Positions 8,873-17,193 of a DNA stretch of 64,000 nucleotides are shown in pieces. The stretch lies in assembly GCF_023062595.1 (NCBI RefSeq), contig NZ_JALLAN010000013.1:98504-162503 (forward strand). The letters run 5' to 3'. Source of the stretch: Arthrobacter rhizosphaerae (GTDB lineage: Bacteria; Actinomycetota; Actinomycetes; Actinomycetales; Micrococcaceae). A program made the translations under genes and the position numbers. The stretch's first letter is position 1, and every line of letters starts with the position of its first letter. The notes under the pieces are model-generated. The model had not been told where the DNA came from and searched no databases. It was given only the letters and a program-made list of their open reading frames with translations.

Positions 8873-9538
8873 GTGTCCGTGTATCCCACTGGTGAGGCCA
8901 TTATGCCGTTGTTCGTCCTGATGATTGGCCTGCTTGGCGCCGGCCTGGGTTTACTGGCGGAGATCGGTGTCCGAAAAGTCGTTCCACAGCTCTCCCTGGA
9001 CACGTCGGTACGGTTCAAACTCACGACGGCGGCACTCACCGGGGCACTTTCGGCCGCCATGGCATTTAGGTTTGGTCAGTCCTGGGCACTCGCGGCCTAC
9101 TTAGTCCTGGTAATTCTTGCCGTGCAGCTTGCGTTGATTGATATTCGCCATCACCTTTTGCCCAATCGGCTGGTGTTAGCGCTCCTCATAGCCGGCGCTG
9201 TATTGCTGGCCACTGCGGCAGCTGCCTCCCCGTCCTGGGGTGCACTGCTCCGGGGGGTCGTTGCGGGGGCAATTCTCTTCGTTATTTACCTGATTTTGGC
9301 AATAATTTCGCCTCGCGGCATCGGGATGGGTGACGTGAAACTTGCCGCACCACTCGGTCTGTACCTTGGCTACTTGGGTTGGTCGCAGGTGTTCTATGGC
9401 GGCGCCCTCGGGTTCGTGGCGGGCGGCGTGGTCACGGCCGTCCTGGTAAGGGCAGCGCGCGGAGAAAAGCCCGCAGAAGTAGCCTTCGGACCGTCCATGT
9501 TTGCCGCGGCTCTTGCTGTTATTCTGCTGCCAATCTGA
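8873..9538 (+). CDS. A24-family prepilin peptidase (TadV/CpaA-like)
   Basis: This aspartyl membrane protease removes leader peptides from Flp pilins and TadE/G-type pseudopilins at the cytoplasmic membrane. The 221-residue protein has six or seven hydrophobic segments and both catalytic aspartate motifs: LALIDIRHHLLPN and GIGMGDVKLAAPLG. The N-terminal methyltransferase domain with the Cys cluster of PilD-type enzymes is absent, as in TadV/CpaA. The GTG start has a good AAGGAG five bases upstream. It is the only prepilin peptidase in the window and precedes both tad loci, so it probably serves both. Confidence 0.9.
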   Translation: MSVYPTGEAIMPLFVLMIGLLGAGLGLLAEIGVRKVVPQLSLDTSVRFKLTTAALTGALSAAMAFRFGQSWALAAYLVLVILAVQLALIDIRHHLLPNRLVLALLIAGAVLLATAAAASPSWGALLRGVVAGAILFVIYLILAIISPRGIGMGDVKLAAPLGLYLGYLGWSQVFYGGALGFVAGGVVTAVLVRAARGEKPAEVAFGPSMFAAALAVILLPI

Positions 9539-9600
9539 CGTCCGGCCGCCTGCATTTCGCTTGAATTACTAAGTCTGCTTGGCAAACCAAGTAGTCGGCG

Positions 9601-9619
9601 CTCAAGAAGCCCTCAAGAA
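9601..9619. repeat. 11-bp-period direct repeat upstream of the first tad locus
   Basis: CTCAAGAA occurs at 9601-9608 and again at 9612-9619, so the copies are one helical turn apart. This layout suits an OmpR/PhoB-type response regulator dimer, and such a regulator is encoded at 25.2 kb. It lies about 200 bases before the first pilin gene. Binding is inferred and not shown. Confidence 0.35.
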
Positions 9620-9816
9620 ACTGAGTACACCCAATTCTTGGCTAAGTGCTGCCCTGAATTTCGTTGAAAAAAGACGAGTACTTCCACTCATTGTTCCCCC
9701 TGTTTACCCCATGCAATTGTTGTCCTAACGGAACTCCAGACGTCTGGGAAATGGGGGCAACTGGAAGTCCGTAAACCAATTCAATGTAATTCAATCTCTT
9801 GAAAAGGAATAATAAA

Positions 9817-10026
9817 ATGACTTCTCTTATGGTCTCAATGATGGCATTTATCGCTGGCGTAAAGGATCGCCTGGCTTCCGAAAAGGGCGCAACAGCAACA
9901 GAATATTCACTGCTTATTGCCTTTATCGCGTTCCTCATCATCGTTGGTGTAACGGCCTTCGGCACCGCCCTTAACACCTGGTTCAGTGATCTGGGCGTCG
10001 AAGTCGGCACCTGGGACGCACCGTAA
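9817..10026 (+). CDS. Flp-type pilin precursor (tad locus 1)
   Basis: This 69-residue prepilin is the likely major subunit of the first Tad pilus. The leader ends in EKG and the mature part begins ATATEYSLLIAFIAFLIIVG, the Flp class IVb processing site with Glu and Tyr at +5/+6 followed by a single hydrophobic helix. The ATG at 9817 is preferred over 9799 because AAAAGGAA stands just before it. An intrinsic-terminator hairpin follows, then the rest of the tad genes. The upstream 277-base region is noticeably A/T-richer than its surroundings and probably holds the promoter, which I could not define. Confidence 0.92.
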   Translation: MTSLMVSMMAFIAGVKDRLASEKGATATEYSLLIAFIAFLIIVGVTAFGTALNTWFSDLGVEVGTWDAP

Positions 10027-10084
10027 CAAGCCTGAACGGTCCACAGCTGCCATAACCGGCCGGCTGCTGGTCTCTACAACACGA

Positions 10085-10120
10085 GGTGTGCCGCGTCCGC
10101 TAACGCGGACGCGGCACACC
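10085..10120 (+). terminator. strong hairpin between the Flp1 pilin and tadE1
   Basis: A perfect 15-bp stem (GGTGTGCCGCGTCCG / CGGACGCGGCACACC) with a six-base loop is followed by TTTATTTT. It sits inside the tad1 locus between the pilin and the assembly genes. Partial read-through would give much more pilin mRNA than machinery mRNA. Confidence 0.85.
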
Positions 10121-10179
10121 TTTATTTTCCTTCTTCCTATCTTTCATTCTCCGGCTGCAACCGTCCCTGGGGGGATCCT

Positions 10180-10569
10180 TTGAAACGCAGCAATTCAAGC
10201 AAGAACGAGCGTGCCCGCGGTGCCGTAGCCGTTGAGTTTGCCCTCGTTGCGCCCATTCTTCTGGCCTTGGTGGCCGGCATCGTCGAATTTTCACATGCCT
10301 ACAACCTGCAGATATCCGTGACGCAGGCAGCACGTGAAGCTGCCCGGAACATGGCCATCACCAATGACCAGGCTCAGGCCCAGGCAGCGGGTGCCGCTGG
10401 AGCCCCGGGTTTGGCTACAGAAACTTTCGTCTACACCTTTACGCCGGCCGCTTGTGCCGCCGATCAGAACGCCACCGTAGACATTTCATATACAACGAAC
10501 ACCCTGACCGGACTGTTTGGCAGCACGGTCACCCTCACAGGAGTAGGAGCCATGAGATGTGGCGGTTGA
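10180..10569 (+). CDS. tadE: TadE-like pseudopilin (tad locus 1)
   Basis: TadE proteins are minor pilin-like components of the Flp pilus, processed by the prepilin peptidase. This 129-residue protein has a basic leader, then ARGAVAVEFALVAPILLALVAG, the TadE signature with a type IV-like processing site and one membrane helix. IEFSHAYNLQISVTQAAREAAR-type sequence follows. It starts at TTG 10180, with GGGGGGAT upstream as ribosome binding site. The C-terminus ends MRCGG, and the second copy at 17.8 kb ends MQCGG. The last 13 bases overlap the next gene. Confidence 0.88.
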   Translation: MKRSNSSKNERARGAVAVEFALVAPILLALVAGIVEFSHAYNLQISVTQAAREAARNMAITNDQAQAQAAGAAGAPGLATETFVYTFTPAACAADQNATVDISYTTNTLTGLFGSTVTLTGVGAMRCGG

Positions 10570-11576
10570 CCAAACCCCAGAATGACAAGGAACGCGGAGC
10601 GGCGGGAGTGACCGTAGCTGTCATGATGCTTGTGCTCATTGGCGCGGGCGCTCTGGCCGTGGACACTGGTCAGATTTACGCTGAGAGGGCTCAACTGCAG
10701 AACGGGGCAGACGCCGGTGCAGTGGCCGTCGCTCAGGCATGTTACGAAACAGGTTGCAGTCAAACGGAAGCGGATGCGATTGCCCAAACGCTTGCCAACG
10801 CGAATGCCAACGATGCCGGATCGAACGTCACCGAAGTGGACCTGTCCGTACCGAACCAGGTAACGGTGAGGACCTCCACAAGGGATGGAACCAGCGGCGC
10901 AGGATTCCTCCGGCAGATGTTCTCCAGCGCCCTGGCTGCGGATCCGGTCACGGTAGGTGCATACGCGGTAGCAGTGGCTGACCCGCCGTCGTCCGGGAGT
11001 AGCTTTCCGTTGGCTCTTTCCGAGTGCCAGTACGACCTTTCAGAGGGCGACGTGACAGGTGAAGTCCAACTTATCCGCTACAAGCCAGGCATGGATGATT
11101 GCACTTCAACGTCCGGGCACACCATTCCTGGCGGATTCGGGTGGCTGGATCAATCCAGCCCCTGCATGGCCACCACGGATGCAGACGCCAACGTTTCCTC
11201 GGATACCGGTGCGGATTACGCCTCTGAATGCGATGCCACGCTCAACGCCTGGATCGCTGATATCAACAGCGGCGGTCAAGCCCTGGCTACTTTCCCCGTC
11301 TACGACGAAGCAGGCGGGTCGGGCACCACAGGCTGGTTCCATATTCGCGGTTACGCCACCTTTGACATCCAAGGCTGGAAGTTCGGTGGAGGTTCGAATG
11401 AACCACGCTCCTTCCGCAATAAAGCCCCTGACGTTGCCGATCCAGCCGACGAATGCAAGGGCGAATGCCTGGGGATCATCGGGCAATTCATCAAGTACGA
11501 GTCCATTGAATCCTTCGGGGGAGGCGCGGGCGTCGGGGACGACATGGGAACAGTCACTTTTCGGCTCATCGATTAG
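10557..11576 (+). CDS. TadG-like pilus assembly protein (tad locus 1)
   Basis: This 339-residue protein has a short cytoplasmic start, one hydrophobic helix (AAGVTVAVMMLVLIGAGALA, about 15-35) and the VDTGQIYAERAQLQNGADAGA block of the TadE/G-like N-terminal domain. A large extracytoplasmic domain follows, with Cys pairs including CKGECLGIIG. The start at 10557 lies inside the last codons of tadE1 and has AGGAG upstream; the frame is open further upstream only as a shadow of tadE. The C-terminal half resembles the 18.2-kb copy (GWKFG, FRN, CxxxCxGIIG). It is probably membrane-anchored and helps pilus anchoring or assembly. Confidence 0.83.
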   Translation: MWRLTKPQNDKERGAAGVTVAVMMLVLIGAGALAVDTGQIYAERAQLQNGADAGAVAVAQACYETGCSQTEADAIAQTLANANANDAGSNVTEVDLSVPNQVTVRTSTRDGTSGAGFLRQMFSSALAADPVTVGAYAVAVADPPSSGSSFPLALSECQYDLSEGDVTGEVQLIRYKPGMDDCTSTSGHTIPGGFGWLDQSSPCMATTDADANVSSDTGADYASECDATLNAWIADINSGGQALATFPVYDEAGGSGTTGWFHIRGYATFDIQGWKFGGGSNEPRSFRNKAPDVADPADECKGECLGIIGQFIKYESIESFGGGAGVGDDMGTVTFRLID

Positions 11577-11625
11577 GACACAACAAATCAGCAATTGAAA
11601 CGGTCTACTTTTAAGGGGAAATAAA

Positions 11626-12420
11626 GTGAAAACACGCCTACTGGGAGGCATCGCCGCACTACTTGTGGCAATCATAGGAACGGTGTTACTGGTCTCATAT
11701 GTGCAAACTGCAGATAAACGGGCCTTGGCTAACACTGAAACGGAGACGGTCTACGTCGTACAGAAAGCCATCGCGGCTGGAACCGGCGTAGACAAGTTGA
11801 CCGACTCCGTCGTCAAAAAGGAAGTTCCAAAACTCGCCCTCGCCGCGGATCCCGTGACGGATCTAAGCGAGCTGGGCAACAAGGTCACCGCCGTGTCGTT
11901 GATGCCGGGAGAGCAGTTGCTCTCAACACGAATGGTGGAGCCCAATGCCTTCCTGGGAAAGGCGCGAGCCCAGGTTCCTGAGGGGTTGCAGGAGATCACA
12001 CTGAAGCTGCCCATCGAGCGCGTTGTCGGCGGAGCCTTGAAGGCCGGCGACACGGTTGGGGTTTTTATCTCTCTGGAGGGTGAAACAACTAATGCTGCCA
12101 CTGGTGAGAAAATCTCGACGTCGGGAGGCACGCAGCTTACTTTCCACAAGGTCCTTGTAACAGCCGCCCAATACAGTAACGGCAGCGCCGCCAAGTCGAA
12201 CTCCGCTCCTGTTGAGGAGAACCCTGCCGAGGGTGCCTTGTCCGCGAAGAAAGACACTGAGAGTGATGAGACCTATCTCATTACTCTTGCGCGAAATTCT
12301 TCTGACGCCGAACGTATCGTCTTCGCCACTGAGTTCGGGCACATCTATTTGTCCAAGGAGCCCGGAAACGCCGTAGAGAGCAACAACGGTGTTGTGGATG
12401 CAACCAGGATATTCCGATGA
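11626..12420 (+). CDS. cpaB: CpaB/RcpC-like Flp pilus assembly protein (tad locus 1)
   Basis: CpaB/RcpC proteins are periplasm- or wall-side factors of Flp pilus assembly with a SAF domain. This 264-residue protein has an N-terminal membrane anchor (LLGGIAALLVAIIGTVLLVSYV), then AIAAGTGVDKLTD and VSLMPGEQLLSTRM, typical of SAF/CpaB. The IERVVGGALKAGDTVGVFISLEG block follows. A Ser/Ala/Glu-rich low-complexity insert lies near residues 185-205. The GTG start has AAGGGG just upstream. The stop overlaps the tadZ1 start (ATGA). Its 19.3-kb copy shares the order of motifs. Confidence 0.88.
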   Translation: MKTRLLGGIAALLVAIIGTVLLVSYVQTADKRALANTETETVYVVQKAIAAGTGVDKLTDSVVKKEVPKLALAADPVTDLSELGNKVTAVSLMPGEQLLSTRMVEPNAFLGKARAQVPEGLQEITLKLPIERVVGGALKAGDTVGVFISLEGETTNAATGEKISTSGGTQLTFHKVLVTAAQYSNGSAAKSNSAPVEENPAEGALSAKKDTESDETYLITLARNSSDAERIVFATEFGHIYLSKEPGNAVESNNGVVDATRIFR

Positions 12421-13622
12421 GCCGCTTCGTACTGATCACTCCGAACAATGACTTCGAGCACCGTGCCCGCTTGGCTACATCCGGAATGCACGGTTCCCTC
12501 CAGACATTCCAGGCCGACTATCTGCCCGAAGGCCCACAGGACTTCCTCCGGCAGCTCGTGGGGGAACCTCCGGAGGTACTTATCCTGGGCCCTGGGCTTC
12601 CGGTCGAAGATTCTCTTAAGCTCGCCGGCGTGATGGACCTTCAGTATCCCGAAATCAGCGTGGTACTCGTGGTGCCTGAATCGTCGGAAGTCGTCATCCA
12701 AGCCATGCGGTCCGGGGTCCGGGACTTGTTGGACCCTGCAGCAGACCCGGACGCCATCAGGATCATGCTCGAGAGAGCAAGTCTTGCGGCCGCCGGTCGG
12801 CGACGTGGCCTCGCCCCGAGCACCTCCGAGCATGCCGATCATGGTGAGGGCGGCCGCATCATCGCTGTAATGTCGCCTAAGGGTGGCGTGGGCAAAACCA
12901 CCGTGGCCACCAACCTTGCTATCGGCCTGGGTCAGGCTGCCCCCATGAGCGTGGTCATTGTTGACCTTGATCTCCAGTTTGGTGACGTCGCCAGCGGATT
13001 GATGCTGGAACCCCAGCACACCATTACGGATGCCGTGGTGGGAGCGGCGAGCCAGGATTCGATGGTCCTCAAGACGTACCTTACAGTCCATCCTGCGGGC
13101 ATCTATGCATTGTGCGCCCCACGGAATCCAGTGGAAATGGACAGGATCACGGGAGAACACATCTCTCATCTCCTTACCCAGCTACGGCAGGAGTTCCATT
13201 ACATCATCGTGGACACCGCCCCTGGCCTGGGAGAACACGTCCTGGCAACTCTGGAGCACGCAACGGATGCGGTATGGATTTGCGGCATGGACGTCCCGAG
13301 CATTCGTGGCCTCCGCACCGGATTCCAAATCCTGAACGAGCTAAACCTCATGCCAGCGCAACGCCACGTTGTACTGAATATGGCAGACAAAAGGGGTGGC
13401 CTTACGCTCACGGACGTAGAAGCAACCATCAACGCGCCCGTAGATGTGGTTCTGCCTCGGTCCAAGTCACTCCCGTTTTCCACCAACAAAGGAGTACCTG
13501 TACTTCAAGACGGAAGCCGCGATCCGGCGGCCAAAGGCCTACGAAAACTCGTTGACCGTTTCAAACCAGACTGGGAAGCAAGAACCCATAAGCAACTGCA
13601 CCGAAGGGCGGTAGTACAGTGA
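12417..13622 (+). CDS. tadZ: TadZ/CpaE-like MinD-family ATPase (tad locus 1)
   Basis: TadZ/CpaE localises the Tad machinery to a cell pole or other site. The 401-residue protein has a receiver-like N-terminal domain (about 1-125) that lacks a clear phospho-acceptor pattern. A ParA/MinD ATPase domain follows, with the deviant Walker A SPKGGVGKTT at about 153-162, VVIVDLDLQFGDVASG, and IIVDTAPGLGE. Translation overlaps cpaB1 by four bases and tadA1 by four bases, so it is coupled to both. Confidence 0.9.
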   Translation: MSRFVLITPNNDFEHRARLATSGMHGSLQTFQADYLPEGPQDFLRQLVGEPPEVLILGPGLPVEDSLKLAGVMDLQYPEISVVLVVPESSEVVIQAMRSGVRDLLDPAADPDAIRIMLERASLAAAGRRRGLAPSTSEHADHGEGGRIIAVMSPKGGVGKTTVATNLAIGLGQAAPMSVVIVDLDLQFGDVASGLMLEPQHTITDAVVGAASQDSMVLKTYLTVHPAGIYALCAPRNPVEMDRITGEHISHLLTQLRQEFHYIIVDTAPGLGEHVLATLEHATDAVWICGMDVPSIRGLRTGFQILNELNLMPAQRHVVLNMADKRGGLTLTDVEATINAPVDVVLPRSKSLPFSTNKGVPVLQDGSRDPAAKGLRKLVDRFKPDWEARTHKQLHRRAVVQ

Positions 13623-15118
13623 GCCTCACCGATCGCTTCCAACAGCTCAGGGGTGAAGGCAAGCCCAATCCGGAGCCGAAGCAAAACAATCCCTATGAAG
13701 GCGTTTTCCAGGCACCCCCGGTGCCAGCCACCCTGGGCAAGATTCAGGAAGCCAAGACGGCCCAAGCCGCAGCAAGTGCCGTAGTTGCTCTGGACATGCC
13801 GCAAACTGCTGCAGTGGCCAGCGAGGCGCTTAATGCGCTGAAGGAACGCGCCAGTCAGGCACTCTACGAACGGCTTGGCTCGCGCATCACCGATTCCTCT
13901 CTGGAAGAGGCTGAACTTCACCAGTACGTGCGGGATGAACTGAAAATCGTCGTTGACGAAGAACAGGTTCCCCTTTCCGGCCCCGAGCGACAACGGCTGA
14001 TCCGGGAGATCATCGACGACGTTCTTGGCCATGGTCCCATCCAGCGCTTCCTGGATGACCCCTCCATTACTGAAGTTATGGTCAACCGTTTCGACCAGGT
14101 CTACGTTGAACGGCAGGGTCGGCTCTTTTTGACTGACACGAAGTTCACCTCCGACGAAGCGCTGCGCAGGGTTATCGAGCGCATCGTATCCAAGGTAGGC
14201 CGCCGCATCGACGAATCGTCACCGCTCGTCGACGCCCGGCTCTCCGACGGTTCCCGTGTCAACGCGATCATCCCGCCGCTTGCCGTCAATGGTCCCGCGC
14301 TCACCATCCGTAAGTTCGGCAGTGATCCACTGACCGTGCACAACCTCATCGCCCTTGGTAGCCTCTCCCCCGAGATGGCTGAACTCCTGCAAGCCTGTGT
14401 CCTTGCGAGGTTGAACATCATCGTTTCCGGCGGTACCGGTACCGGCAAAACGACGTTGCTGAATGTATTGTCCTCATTCATACCCACTGAGGACAGGATC
14501 GTCACCATTGAGGATGCTGTTGAACTCCAACTCCAGCAGGACCATGTGGTTCGTTTGGAAAGCCGCCCGCAAAACATTGAAGGTAAGGGCGAGGTGTCTA
14601 TCCGAGACCTGGTGAAAAACTCTCTCCGCATGCGGCCTGACCGCATCGTGGTGGGCGAAGTCCGTGGTGGCGAGTGCCTTGACATGCTGCAAGCCATGAA
14701 CACCGGGCACGACGGATCCATCTCAACCGTGCACGCCAACACACCGCGTGATGCCATCGCGCGACTGGAAACCCTGGTCCTAATGGCCGGAATGGACATT
14801 CCATTGCGGGCGGTCCGCGAGCAAGTGGCGTCTGCCGTCAACCTTATAGTGCACATTTCAAGGCTTCGTGACGGCACACGCCGTGTCACCCACATCACCG
14901 AGGTGCAAGGCATGGAAGGCGACGTCGTCACCCTTCAGGATGCATTCGTGTTTGATTACTCGGCAGGCGTTGACGCAAACGGTCGTTTCCTAGGCAAGCC
15001 AGTCCCCACAGGCGTGCGGCCTCGCTTCACTGACCGATTTGCTGAATTGGGGATCCCGATCTCCCCCCACGTTTTTGGGGTACAAATGGCAGGTAACCCC
15101 AAGGCCAGGGGGCGGTAG
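13619..15118 (+). CDS. tadA: TadA/CpaF secretion ATPase (tad locus 1)
   Basis: TadA is the hexameric cytoplasmic ATPase that powers Flp pilus assembly. The 499-residue protein has a variable Ala/Pro-rich N-terminus (1-70), then the CpaF core with RQRLIREIIDDVLGHGPIQ, SSPLVDARLSDGSRVNAIIPP, Walker A GGTGTGKTT at about 271-279, Walker B region RIVTIEDAVELQLQ, and the His box GHDGSISTVHANTPRDA. It starts at GTG overlapping the tadZ1 stop. The last gene-internal overlap ends here; tadB1 follows after two bases. Confidence 0.95.
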   Translation: MSLTDRFQQLRGEGKPNPEPKQNNPYEGVFQAPPVPATLGKIQEAKTAQAAASAVVALDMPQTAAVASEALNALKERASQALYERLGSRITDSSLEEAELHQYVRDELKIVVDEEQVPLSGPERQRLIREIIDDVLGHGPIQRFLDDPSITEVMVNRFDQVYVERQGRLFLTDTKFTSDEALRRVIERIVSKVGRRIDESSPLVDARLSDGSRVNAIIPPLAVNGPALTIRKFGSDPLTVHNLIALGSLSPEMAELLQACVLARLNIIVSGGTGTGKTTLLNVLSSFIPTEDRIVTIEDAVELQLQQDHVVRLESRPQNIEGKGEVSIRDLVKNSLRMRPDRIVVGEVRGGECLDMLQAMNTGHDGSISTVHANTPRDAIARLETLVLMAGMDIPLRAVREQVASAVNLIVHISRLRDGTRRVTHITEVQGMEGDVVTLQDAFVFDYSAGVDANGRFLGKPVPTGVRPRFTDRFAELGIPISPHVFGVQMAGNPKARGR

Positions 15119-15120
15119 CC

Positions 15121-16074
15121 GTGCTGCCGGAAGAGGCCTCCCCCGCGGTCCTCGTTGTGGGGCTGTTCCTGGTCTACCTCGCCCTCTTTCTGCTGGGCTG
15201 GGTCGTCCTTAAGTCCCGGCCCGGGGTCCCGCTCTCCCGCCGGCGTCCCGATGTAGTCATGCATACGTCGGGTCTAACCCGCCTGACAGACCAAGCCGTT
15301 GGTGCATTGAACAAAGGTGTCAAACAGCGGGGCCCGGGACTCCTGACCAGGGACCGCCTGGACGAGTGCGGGCTCAAGAAGGACCCGGGCGACTATCTCC
15401 TCATGGCTGGAGTCGCCGCTCTCCTGGCAACCGTTTTCGGATTCTTCCTGGGAGGGGTAGTGCCAGCCCTTTTGCTCGCTGTAGTATCGCCGTTAATTTT
15501 TCATCTGGTTCTTAACCTGCTGGCGGCACGCCGCCGGCGCCAGTTCGATGAGCAGGTACCCGATACCCTCCAGATGTTGGCCGGAGGGCTGCGGGCTGGT
15601 CATAGCCTGCTACGGGCAGTCGATGCAGCCGCCCAGGAAAGCCAAGCGCCAATGGCGGAAGAATTGAGCCGCATCGTCAACGAGACCAGGATTGGCCGCG
15701 ACTTGGGTGAATCCCTCAGCGAGGTGGCACGGCGAACTCAGAGCGAAGACTTTATGGCGATTGCCCAAGCCATCGAAATACACAGGGAGGTGGGCGGTGA
15801 CTTGGCCGAGGTCCTGGATCACCTCGGCGACACTGTAAGAGACCGCAACCAAGTGCGGGGCCAAATCCGTGCACTCAGTGCAGAGGGACGAATGTCGGCA
15901 GTCGTTTTGATGGCGCTGCCTGTGGTGATGTTCATCGGATTAACACTGTTCAATTCGCTTTACTCCCGGGTTTTCTTCACCACTGTCGCGGGATACGTCC
16001 TCATTGCCGTCGCCATAGTCCTCCTGACGGTGGGCGGCCTATGGCTCAAGCAAATCGTCAAGCCCAAATTCTAG
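15121..16074 (+). CDS. tadB: TadB type II secretion F-family membrane protein (tad locus 1)
   Basis: TadB is one of two GspF-like inner-membrane platform proteins of the Tad machine. The 317-residue protein has N-terminal membrane segments (about 5-25 and 95-130), then the T2SSF domain QVPDTLQMLAGGLRAGHSLLRAVDAAAQES and IAQAIEIHREVGGDLAEVLDHLGDTVRDR. Two C-terminal helices close it. The GTG start lies two bases after the tadA1 stop. The duplicate at 22.8 kb is clearly homologous along its length. Confidence 0.92.
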   Translation: MLPEEASPAVLVVGLFLVYLALFLLGWVVLKSRPGVPLSRRRPDVVMHTSGLTRLTDQAVGALNKGVKQRGPGLLTRDRLDECGLKKDPGDYLLMAGVAALLATVFGFFLGGVVPALLLAVVSPLIFHLVLNLLAARRRRQFDEQVPDTLQMLAGGLRAGHSLLRAVDAAAQESQAPMAEELSRIVNETRIGRDLGESLSEVARRTQSEDFMAIAQAIEIHREVGGDLAEVLDHLGDTVRDRNQVRGQIRALSAEGRMSAVVLMALPVVMFIGLTLFNSLYSRVFFTTVAGYVLIAVAIVLLTVGGLWLKQIVKPKF

Positions 16075-16091
16075 AAAGCAGGTGATTTTCG

Positions 16092-16970
16092 ATGCAAGTA
16101 ATCGCATATGCCGGAATCCTGGCCATCGTGGCCCCGGTGACACTTCTGACCTTCCTCGTCTTCACCGGCGACCGAGCTGGCATTCGGAAAATCCAGGCCA
16201 ATTTGGGCATGCAGGTCACGGCCAAGAGCGGAAGCATCGACGTAAAAGAAAGACTCACACAGGTTGGCGAGCGTCTTACGCCGAAGGGTTATGCAGGTTG
16301 GCTGGACAAGCAGTTGGCGGGGGCAGGGCGGCCCAAGGAATGGCCACTGGCACGAATCATTATGATCAAACCGATGCTGGCCTTGGCCGGCGCAGGGCTC
16401 GGGCTGGTTTTCTTCCTCAGTTCTCCGTCAGCACCCAATTTCCTAATCTTGGTGGCTGTCACGGCGCTCTGCTATTTTGTCCCGGATATCCTCATTCGGA
16501 GCAACGCACAGAAGCGCCGGGAAGCCATCCGTATGGAGCTGCCCAACGCGCTGGATCAAATGCTGATTTCCGTCCAGGCCGGCCTAGGCTTTGAAATGGC
16601 AATGGGACGGGCAGGAAGCAACGGATCTGGCCCCTTAGCCGACGAACTTATCCGGACCTTGCAGGATATCCAGGTGGGAAGGTCCCGCAAGGACGCCTAC
16701 CTCGCCTTGGCCGACAGGGTTGACGTTCCGGATGTACGTAGCTTCGTCCGCGCAGTTGTGCAGGCAGATGCCTATGGCGTCGCGATCGCGAATGTTCTCA
16801 AGGCTCAGGCCCAGGATATGCGCATCAAAAGGAAGCAGCGTGCAGAAGAACATGCCATGAAAATGCCTGTCAAGATGCTCTTCCCTCTCATCTTCTTCAT
16901 CCTGCCCACGCTTTTCGTTGTGGTCCTTGGACCGACGGTGTTGAGCATCGTCGAAATGTTCTCAAGGTAG
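16092..16970 (+). CDS. tadC: TadC type II secretion F-family membrane protein (tad locus 1)
   Basis: TadC is the second platform protein of the Tad machine. The 292-residue protein has an N-terminal helix, a central hydrophobic pair (about 95-135) and the T2SSF core: ELPNALDQMLISVQAGLGFEMAMGRAG, DIQVGRSRKDAYLALADRVDVPDVRSFVRAVVQADAYGVAIANVLKAQA. A C-terminal helix MLFPLIFFILPTLFVVVLGP ends it. GCAGGTG precedes the ATG. A further Flp-like pilin follows after seven bases. Confidence 0.92.
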   Translation: MQVIAYAGILAIVAPVTLLTFLVFTGDRAGIRKIQANLGMQVTAKSGSIDVKERLTQVGERLTPKGYAGWLDKQLAGAGRPKEWPLARIIMIKPMLALAGAGLGLVFFLSSPSAPNFLILVAVTALCYFVPDILIRSNAQKRREAIRMELPNALDQMLISVQAGLGFEMAMGRAGSNGSGPLADELIRTLQDIQVGRSRKDAYLALADRVDVPDVRSFVRAVVQADAYGVAIANVLKAQAQDMRIKRKQRAEEHAMKMPVKMLFPLIFFILPTLFVVVLGPTVLSIVEMFSR

Positions 16971-16977
16971 GCGTGCC

Positions 16978-17193
16978 ATGTTCCTACATCAAGCCTCGAA
17001 ATTCTGGGCGAATTTAGGACGCGTCCGAAGCTTCAGCGATGAGGAGCGTGGGTCAACCGCCACAGAGTACGGAATGCTCATGTCATTCCTGGCAATGATT
17101 GTCATAACAGGCATTACCCTCTTCGGCCTCGAACTGCTGGGCTGGTATGACGAATTGACGGCCCACCTCGAGCTCGTATTGGGAATTCCCTAA
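16978..17193 (+). CDS. second Flp-type pilin at the end of tad locus 1
   Basis: This 71-residue prepilin has a longer leader of about 24 residues ending ERG, and its mature part starts STATEYGMLMSFLAMIVITGITLFG, the class IVb pilin pattern. The tail, YDELTAHLELVLGIP, has no cysteines. It sits directly behind tadC1, not ahead of the locus like Flp1, so it may be a minor or tip pilin or an alternative subunit. A terminator hairpin follows it, closing tad locus 1. Confidence 0.85.
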   Translation: MFLHQASKFWANLGRVRSFSDEERGSTATEYGMLMSFLAMIVITGITLFGLELLGWYDELTAHLELVLGIP

